From: Bacteroidales bacterium
GTDB taxonomy: Bacteria > Bacteroidota > Bacteroidia > Bacteroidales > UBA10428
Assembly (NCBI GenBank): GCA_016934055.1
Contig: JAFGTR010000056.1
Coordinates: 1 to 64,000 of the forward strand
Direction of reading: 5' to 3'
Length of the DNA stretch: 64,000 nucleotides
The translations under genes were made by a program, and so were the position numbers. The notes under the pieces were generated by a model. It did not search any database. It was given only the letters and a program-made list of their open reading frames with translations, and was not told where the DNA came from. Positions within the stretch are counted from its first letter, which is position 1, and the number at the start of each line of letters is the position of its first letter. Below are positions 59,068 through 64,000 of this stretch, piece after piece.

Positions 59068-61014
59068 TTACTGCAAACGCAATCCTTCAAATTCAATCTC
59101 CCTGGCTTTTTCTGTGGTGATTGGCCGGGCATTATAAAAGGCCACGACAAAAGCATCGGGGAAACCATGGTTCCTTACTTTTTCAAGTGCTGTTGCTACT
59201 GATGAAGAATTTGAAAACTCTCCGGTGTAATACTTGTAAACATTTTTTTCAGCCAGCCATTCAGAATACACGGGGTATAATCCCCCGAAAGAGCTAGCTT
59301 CCTTTGGTTTACTGAAAACACCCAGCTGGATCCGGTATACAAGCCCTTTCTCTTCTAAAGGCAGTTGTGGAATAGGTTTATCAACATAATAAGGTGAATG
59401 CTCAAGAATTTTAAACTGGTTAAAGGCTTCATCCTCTTTGAGGTTTTTTTTCATGAGACCGGAGTCTTCACCAGGTAATCCAATTGTATTTTGTGATGCT
59501 TCCTGTGTTTTGTATTGATATACTTTGATGCCGTTAATTTCCTTGTAAACAACAATGTTTGTGTCACTTTCAGGCAGAGTGTCAGCCGCGTTTTTCATCT
59601 TCCGGGCTTCCAGGAATTTTTCATCTGCTTCACGCTGTACTTTTTTTGCTTCCCTTTCAAGATCCAATATATCGGAGATGATTTGTTTTCTGCTTTCATT
59701 TTCAGAGGTTTCCTTGGCAAGGATACGCTGATCTTTGGCAATATCTGATAAGGAGTCAGCTTTAAGCTGTAATGAGAGCGCTCCTGCAATGAGCAGGTTA
59801 TATAGGTTTTTATCAAACTTTGGTGCAGGCAAATCTTCTTCTGATTCATATGGCTTTGAAAAGACAACCGATATGCTGTCTGCCGGAGGTCTTTCTGCTG
59901 GTGATGCAACAGATAATTCTGATAATGCCCTTATTTCATCAACGGATAATTGTTTTGTGCCGTCTTCATTGTTGTTCAATATAATCCGGTAGAGCGTAGC
60001 CATTCCGGCGACTGTACTCCGGTTGGAAGCAAATTGTGCTGTCTGGCCAGGATCATCACAAACCATCATAAAATCATCATAGGGTGAATTGATTGGAAAT
60101 CCAAGGTTTCTGGGTTTAGACCATGTTTTTGTATTCCAGTCATAAACAGAACTGAAAATATCATACCCCCCCATGCTTGAATGTCCCTTTGAACAGAAAT
60201 AAAGTGTTGACGTGCGTGTGTGAAAGAAAGGATAATCTTCGTCAGCTGTAGTGTTGATAATTTTACTTAAAGGCTCCGGCATATCCCATAACTGATGGTT
60301 TATATTTTTAATGCGAAAGATATCTTTGCTCTTTTTGCCCGCATTGCTATATCCTGAAACATAAACAAATTCGTTGATCTCGGTGTAAGCAGGTAAATAC
60401 ATCAGTGAGTTGAAATTCATCTTCTGGTCATATTTTGTGTTGAATTCAACAGGTTTACGGATCACTTTTCCGTTTGTGCTTATTGTATATGCATTTTCAA
60501 GCTGGTATACAGGTGTGATGCTGGTGCTCTTTACTGTAAAGGATTTTGCTTCACGGGTAAGGTTGATGCCGTTCTTTGCCATTTCAATCATACGTTGAAC
60601 TTCAAGCTTTCTTATATCAGCTTTTTTCCCCGATTTGAGAAAAAGAGAATAGGTTTTTATGGCATCCTCAAATGCATAGTGTAAATGATAAGCTCTTGCC
60701 AGATAAAAAGTAGCCAGTGGATTTTCCCTTTCAACTGAGGCAGTCTGCAAAAGATCAATAGCCTCTTCTATTTCCTGATTGAGGTTTAACAGGCATAGTG
60801 CCGTATGATATTGATAATTATGATCTTTTGGGTAAAGGTTTAAAAGCTCACGGTATAGTGGGAGAGCATGGGTATAATCTTTTTTCTGAAAATATGATGA
60901 GGCTTCGTTTTTCAGCGCTGTCTTCACAGAATCCTGTCCATGATCCGGTGTGCAAATGAAAAAAAACAGACAACATATCAGTAATATACAACCTTGTCTT
61001 GAATGGAGAACCAT
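59068..61014 (-). CDS. exported TPR/PD40/SPOR-like protein
   Basis: A 648-residue exported protein with a signal peptide (GCILLICCLFFFICTPDHG). Residues ~30-150 form TPR-like helices (DYTHALPLYRELLNLYPKDH; PLATFYLARAYHLHYAFEDA). Residues ~160-350 carry PD40/WD40-like propeller strands (TLYFCSKGHSSMGGYDIFSS; AQFASNRSTVAGMATLYR). A coiled coil follows (RKQIISDILDLEREAKKVQR), and the C-terminal ~100 residues resemble a SPOR domain (YRIQLGVFSKPKEASSF; KYYTGEFSNSSSVATALEK). The head resembles type IX secretion protein PorE, but the OmpA-like domain is missing. Peptidoglycan binding and gliding/secretion links are inference. Confidence 0.75.
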   Translation of the reverse strand: MVLHSRQGCILLICCLFFFICTPDHGQDSVKTALKNEASSYFQKKDYTHALPLYRELLNLYPKDHNYQYHTALCLLNLNQEIEEAIDLLQTASVERENPLATFYLARAYHLHYAFEDAIKTYSLFLKSGKKADIRKLEVQRMIEMAKNGINLTREAKSFTVKSTSITPVYQLENAYTISTNGKVIRKPVEFNTKYDQKMNFNSLMYLPAYTEINEFVYVSGYSNAGKKSKDIFRIKNINHQLWDMPEPLSKIINTTADEDYPFFHTRTSTLYFCSKGHSSMGGYDIFSSVYDWNTKTWSKPRNLGFPINSPYDDFMMVCDDPGQTAQFASNRSTVAGMATLYRIILNNNEDGTKQLSVDEIRALSELSVASPAERPPADSISVVFSKPYESEEDLPAPKFDKNLYNLLIAGALSLQLKADSLSDIAKDQRILAKETSENESRKQIISDILDLEREAKKVQREADEKFLEARKMKNAADTLPESDTNIVVYKEINGIKVYQYKTQEASQNTIGLPGEDSGLMKKNLKEDEAFNQFKILEHSPYYVDKPIPQLPLEEKGLVYRIQLGVFSKPKEASSFGGLYPVYSEWLAEKNVYKYYTGEFSNSSSVATALEKVRNHGFPDAFVVAFYNARPITTEKAREIEFEGLRLQ

Positions 61015-61110
61015 ATGCTTTAAGAATTATTTGTCGCGTAAATTAGCAATTCCAATAAAAAAATAATGAAAGATTTTTCATTATTTACCCACAGTGTAGT
61101 ATAAAAAATT

Positions 61111-61118
61111 TATCTTCG
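61111..61118 (+). promoter_or_regulatory. -7-like element for the FKBP gene
   Basis: TATCTTCG, identical to the gapA -7 octamer (one change from TAnnTTTG), 28 bp before the ATG at 61147. No -33 TTTG at 19-20 bp. Confidence 0.4.
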
Positions 61119-61146
61119 CTGCGCAAATTTAAACTAACATATATTT

Positions 61147-61830
61147 ATGAGAACATACGCTTTTGCATTGCTGGTTATCACCGGCACCATGTTGCTTGCC
61201 TCATGCAACAAAAAGAAGGACTATTCAAAAGTAAAGCTGAACAATGAGTTGGATACAGCCAGTTATTATCTTGGTATATTCTGGGGCAAAAATGCGCAGA
61301 ACGGAGGCCTTGAGGAACTCAATTACGAAGCTCTTGCCAGGGGATTACAGGCTGCATTTGAAAACGATACTACAATCCCTCCCAGTTACATCATGCAGAA
61401 TTACCTTCAGCTTTTTTCAGTGAAGCGAATGTTCAAAGATTATAAAGCTGAAAATGAAAAGTTCCTGGAGGAAAATGCAAAAAAGGACAGTGTTCAAACT
61501 TTACCCAGTGGTCTGCAATATATTATTTTGACTGAAGGATCCGGGCCAAGGCCATTGGCTGAAGATACAGTTGCCGTCAATTATATAGGCAAAACCATTG
61601 ACGGTATAGAATTTGACAATTCATATAAAAGAGGGAATCCTGTAGAATTCAATGTTTCCGGCGTTATTAAAGGTTGGACAGAAGGGCTTCAACTCATGTC
61701 TGTCGGTTCGAAATATAAATTCTTTATTCCCTATCAGCTTGGTTATGGCGAGATGGGTTCACAGCGGATAAAGCCTTATTCAACACTGATCTTTGAAGTT
61801 GAATTGTTGTCGGTTAAAGAGGGAAATTAA
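61147..61830 (+). CDS. FKBP-type peptidyl-prolyl isomerase lipoprotein
   Basis: A 227-residue lipoprotein (lipobox LLASC, then NKKKDYSK). Residues ~35-110 are the dimerising N-terminal FKBP domain with the SYYLGIFWGKNAQNGG segment; residues ~125-226 are the catalytic FKBP domain: GLQYIILTEGSGPRPLAEDT, VNYIGKTIDGIEFDNSYKRG, GVIKGWTEGLQLMSVGSKYK, PYQLGYGEMGSQRIKPYSTL and IFEVELLSV. It should speed proline isomerisation for proteins folding in the periplasm. Ends in a strong terminator. Confidence 0.93.
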   Translation: MRTYAFALLVITGTMLLASCNKKKDYSKVKLNNELDTASYYLGIFWGKNAQNGGLEELNYEALARGLQAAFENDTTIPPSYIMQNYLQLFSVKRMFKDYKAENEKFLEENAKKDSVQTLPSGLQYIILTEGSGPRPLAEDTVAVNYIGKTIDGIEFDNSYKRGNPVEFNVSGVIKGWTEGLQLMSVGSKYKFFIPYQLGYGEMGSQRIKPYSTLIFEVELLSVKEGN

Positions 61831-61854
61831 TACTTTTCTGCCCCGCTGACGCAT

Positions 61855-61892
61855 AAAAATGTCAGATGTCGGTTTCGTCATCTGACATTTTT
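61855..61892. terminator. bidirectional intrinsic terminator
   Basis: A 14-bp stem: AAAAATGTCAGATG (61855-61868) with CATCTGACATTTTT (61879-61892), loop of ten bases. U-rich ends on both strands serve the convergent FKBP and PII genes. Confidence 0.88.
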
Positions 61893-61922
61893 ATTATGAC
61901 TTCCTTGTCCCTTGTCCCTATT

Positions 61923-62267
61923 TTATATCGCCGTTCCTCCTCTTTCTCCTGTCCTTATTCTGATACAATCTTCAAGCGGGGTGATAAATATCTTTCCGTC
62001 ACCCACTTCTCCTTGTGAGTTGCTTCGGGCTGACTTGATGATTGTGTTCACTGTTACATCAACGAAAGTATCGTTTACGGCTATTTCCAGCCTGATCTTG
62101 GGGATCAGGTTCGGTATAACACGGTTACCACGGTATATTTCTTCCCTGATCTGCTGTCCGTGGCCCGAAACTCTGCTCACTGTGATGCGGGTGATTTCAG
62201 CTTCAATAAGGGCTTCCCGTACCTGATCAAGCTTGTTTTCACGTATTATGGCTGTTATGAGTTTCAT
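61923..62267 (-). CDS. glnK: PII nitrogen regulatory protein (GlnB/GlnK type)
   Basis: A 114-residue PII signal protein that binds ATP/ADP and 2-oxoglutarate and blocks AmtB. The body is typical: KLITAIIRENKLDQVREALI, VSGHGQQ, LIPKIRLEIAV, and GEVGDGKIFITPLEDCIRIRTGERG for nucleotide binding. In the T-loop EIYRGNRVIP keeps the tyrosine corresponding to Tyr46 of E. coli GlnB but has valine at the place of the uridylylated Tyr51. Control by uridylylation is therefore unlikely. It starts 28 bp after amtB, as in an ammonium-uptake operon. Confidence 0.95.
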   Translation of the reverse strand: MKLITAIIRENKLDQVREALIEAEITRITVSRVSGHGQQIREEIYRGNRVIPNLIPKIRLEIAVNDTFVDVTVNTIIKSARSNSQGEVGDGKIFITPLEDCIRIRTGERGGTAI

Positions 62268-62295
62268 GATATTATTTATTGATGAATATTGGATA

Positions 62296-63627
62296 TTATC
62301 TTGGATTTAACATTCCATACCCTTGTTCGCCGTGATAGGTATGGTCAAGACCCTGCATCTCAGCTTCTGTTGAAGCTCTTAGCCCGATGACCTTGTTTAC
62401 GATCCATACCAGTATCAGTGTTAAAACGGCTGCATAGGCTATGGCTATGCCAACGGCGGCAAGCTGCACGCCAAGCTGCTGCCATACAGACCAGGAGCCT
62501 CCGGCGGCCTCTGCAGCTGCCTGCATCCAGCTTTTCCGGATGAAGAAGACCAGCAGCAATGACCCGGTAATTCCACCGATACCATGGATACCAAATGCAT
62601 CAAGACTATCATCAAAACCCAGCTTGTTTTTTGCGGCAATGGCCATGTAACATACCAGTGCTGCTCCGAAGCCAAGCAGGAGGGCTCCCCAGGGTTGAAC
62701 GACACCTGCAGCCGGTGTTACAGCTACAAGTCCGGCCAGTATGCCGCTGGCAAATCCCAGTGCTGTTGCCTTACCCTGGTGAATCGATTCAATAAGTATC
62801 CAGCCCATAGCACCCGCAGCAGCAGCAACCTGTGTGGCTGTGAGGGCCTGTGCTGTTAGCAGGCCACTGCTCACACTGCTGCCTGCATTGAAACCAAACC
62901 AGCCTACCCAAAGCAAACCGGCTCCAATCATTGTCATAACAAGGTTATTTGGTGCTGCCGCTGTCTTCGGATGACCTCTTCGTGATCCCAGGTATAGCGC
63001 AGCAACAAGCCCGCTTACCCCTGAAGCAATATGAACTACTGTACCACCCGCAAAATCAATTGCCCCCATGGCACCCATATTGAATAAAAAACCATCTTTT
63101 GCCCATACCCAATGACAGAGCGGATTATATACCAGAATACCCCATAAGGCAATAAAAGCAATGTAGCCCTTGAAGGAGATTCTCTCAGCAAAAGCTCCGG
63201 CAATAAGGGCTGGGGTGATAATCGCAAATTTGCCCTGGAACATGGAAAAGACATATTCGGGTATCCCCGAAGATGTAATGGTCTCATCTATACCCCTGAG
63301 CAGGAAATAATCTTTATTCCAGCCAAACCATCCGCCCATGACATTGGAGCCAAAACTCATGGCATAACCGATTAATACCCATAAAACCGCCATGATTCCC
63401 ATGGCAACAAAACTGTGCATCATGGTGCCCAGTACATTTTTTGACCTGACCAGCCCCCCGTAGAACATGGCCAATCCCGGAACCATAAGCAGCACCAGCG
63501 TGGTGGAAGTAAGCATCCAGGCGGTGATGCCCGTGTCGATCGGAGTTCCGTCCGATCCAAAAGCCGGCAATGCTGAAAAAACAGCTAATAGACCGGCTAT
63601 CAGAAAAAATCGTTTTTTAACACTCAT
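62296..63627 (-). CDS. amtB: ammonium transporter AmtB
   Basis: A 443-residue Amt/Rh channel for ammonium. The leader VKKRFFLIAGLLAVFSALPAFGS is cleavable; eleven helices follow. Recognisable segments: WMLTSTTLVLLMVPGLAMFYGG, NVLGTMMHSFVAMG, AGAFAERISFKGYIAF, DFAGGTVVHIASGVSGLVAA (first pore histidine), LLWVGWFGFNAGSS and DAFGIHGIGGITGS (second pore histidine). Both pore histidines are present. The C-terminus with GLRASTEAEMQGLDHTYHGE is the usual PII-contact tail. It precedes glnK and has a consensus promoter with embedded operator-like motif. Confidence 0.97.
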   Translation of the reverse strand: MSVKKRFFLIAGLLAVFSALPAFGSDGTPIDTGITAWMLTSTTLVLLMVPGLAMFYGGLVRSKNVLGTMMHSFVAMGIMAVLWVLIGYAMSFGSNVMGGWFGWNKDYFLLRGIDETITSSGIPEYVFSMFQGKFAIITPALIAGAFAERISFKGYIAFIALWGILVYNPLCHWVWAKDGFLFNMGAMGAIDFAGGTVVHIASGVSGLVAALYLGSRRGHPKTAAAPNNLVMTMIGAGLLWVGWFGFNAGSSVSSGLLTAQALTATQVAAAAGAMGWILIESIHQGKATALGFASGILAGLVAVTPAAGVVQPWGALLLGFGAALVCYMAIAAKNKLGFDDSLDAFGIHGIGGITGSLLLVFFIRKSWMQAAAEAAGGSWSVWQQLGVQLAAVGIAIAYAAVLTLILVWIVNKVIGLRASTEAEMQGLDHTYHGEQGYGMLNPR

Positions 63628-63661
63628 AAGCTTGGAATTAATTCTTCAATGAATTTTGGGT

Positions 63662-63692
63662 CAAAAATATAAAAATATAGGGTATTAACAAA
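63662..63692 (-). promoter_or_regulatory. amtB promoter
   Basis: Minus strand TTTG (63692-63689), 19 bp, TATTTTTG (63669-63662): every defined Bacteroidota consensus position matches. The start would lie near 63655, about 28 bases before the ATG. The TATAGGGTAT motif at 63676-63685 lies inside the spacer. Confidence 0.78.
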
Positions 63693-63791
63693 TAAAAGTA
63701 ATAAAAAAATATTATATACCCTATAAATAATATGGTATATAATAAAAAATAATATATTACAATAATTATACCTATATAAAATATAGGGTAT
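63676..63791. promoter_or_regulatory. repeated TATAGGGTAT motifs upstream of amtB
   Basis: Three exact copies of the decamer: 63676-63685 (plus), 63716-63725 (minus, reads ATACCCTATA) and 63782-63791 (plus). A degenerate fourth copy next to the last forms the inverted repeat CCTATATAAAATATAGG (63771-63787). The surrounding DNA is extremely AT-rich. Spacing and position at the amtB promoter suggest binding sites of a nitrogen or growth-state regulator, identity unknown. Confidence 0.6.
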
Positions 63792-64000
63792 ATGATTATA
63801 ATTATTATTATAAATAGTAATGCTGAAGGTTTTTCATTACAAACAGGACGAATCTGCCGGAATACCAGGCCGGTGAGGTGTTATAATCATTCAATGGTCT
63901 GCGTATCCGGATTCCAAAAACGATTAGGTATTTTCAGGAGGGAGAATAATGCTCATTGAGCAAAGATCGAAGATCGAAGAATAAAGAATAAAGAATATTG
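63792..64000. other. gene-free end of window with heptad tract
   Basis: No gene was recognised. After AT-rich sequence there is a mixed segment with GGAGGGAG followed by a short frame of no merit, and from 63957 a degenerate heptad tract (AGCAAAG, ATCGAAG, ATCGAAG, AATAAAG, AATAAAG) cut by the window edge. Confidence 0.5.

Overview
The window looks like a chromosome segment of an anaerobic, polysaccharide-degrading member of the Bacteroidota (Bacteroidales/Marinilabiliales-like). The evidence is a PorT-type protein of the type IX secretion system, a TamL-type lipoprotein/outer-membrane barrel, a hybrid two-component regulator, an S46 dipeptidyl-peptidase, many lipoprotein signal peptides, and promoters of the Bacteroidota type (TTTG, 19-20 bp, TAnnTTTG) that can be read directly upstream of several genes. 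Genus cannot be judged from the sequence alone. LAYOUT. 1-6 kb: tamL-like barrel, a TrmH/SpoU RNA methyltransferase, a COG2509-type FAD dehydrogenase and porT. 6-10.7 kb: an Ldh2-type dehydrogenase, a NicO-type nickel/cobalt transporter translationally close to a secreted nucleoside hydrolase fused to an FmdE domain, and an MBL-fold hydrolase. 10.7-18 kb: a long minus-strand run: a GT39-like membrane protein, a DUF2520 Rossmann protein, a KdsC-like phosphatase, a UbiA prenyltransferase, Maf and a DPP11-like S46 peptidase. 18-24 kb: a methyltransferase-glycosyltransferase fusion, a second methyltransferase, a nitroreductase, a PhzF protein, a MacB-type permease broken by an in-frame TGA, and a SiaC-like protein. 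24-27 kb: GAPDH, an outer-membrane barrel and two tandem tiny lipoproteins sharing a CPAYS motif. 27-31.5 kb: a complete four-gene NAD(P)-linked, probably electron-bifurcating [FeFe]-hydrogenase operon. 32-52.6 kb: carbohydrate region: ManD, an SDR, a LacI regulator with its operator, a hybrid two-component regulator, a beta-helix lipoprotein, a GPH symporter-GH10-GH3 operon, a GH13 lipoprotein, a GH35-like enzyme and a UroD-family protein carrying a second LacI-like operator. 53-56 kb: hypE-hypA-hypB. 56-64 kb: YjjG-like HAD, clpS-nfeD-floA, a TPR/PD40/SPOR-like protein, an FKBP lipoprotein and amtB-glnK. HOW IT FITS. The carbohydrate region would feed sugars into glycolysis (GAPDH), and the bifurcating hydrogenase would dispose of NADH and reduced ferredoxin as H2. 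Two tandem TGTTA-N6-TAACA sites upstream of the hydrogenase operon are compatible with redox control by Rex. NicO, HypA, HypB and HypE point to nickel supply for a [NiFe] hydrogenase encoded elsewhere. Spacers are rich in dispersed elements: degenerate heptad repeats, small palindromes with a compensatory base change, and an inverted repeat. No rRNA, tRNA, insertion sequence or CRISPR array was recognised. Starts were moved inward from the longest reading frame where a signal peptide, lipobox or family length supported it.
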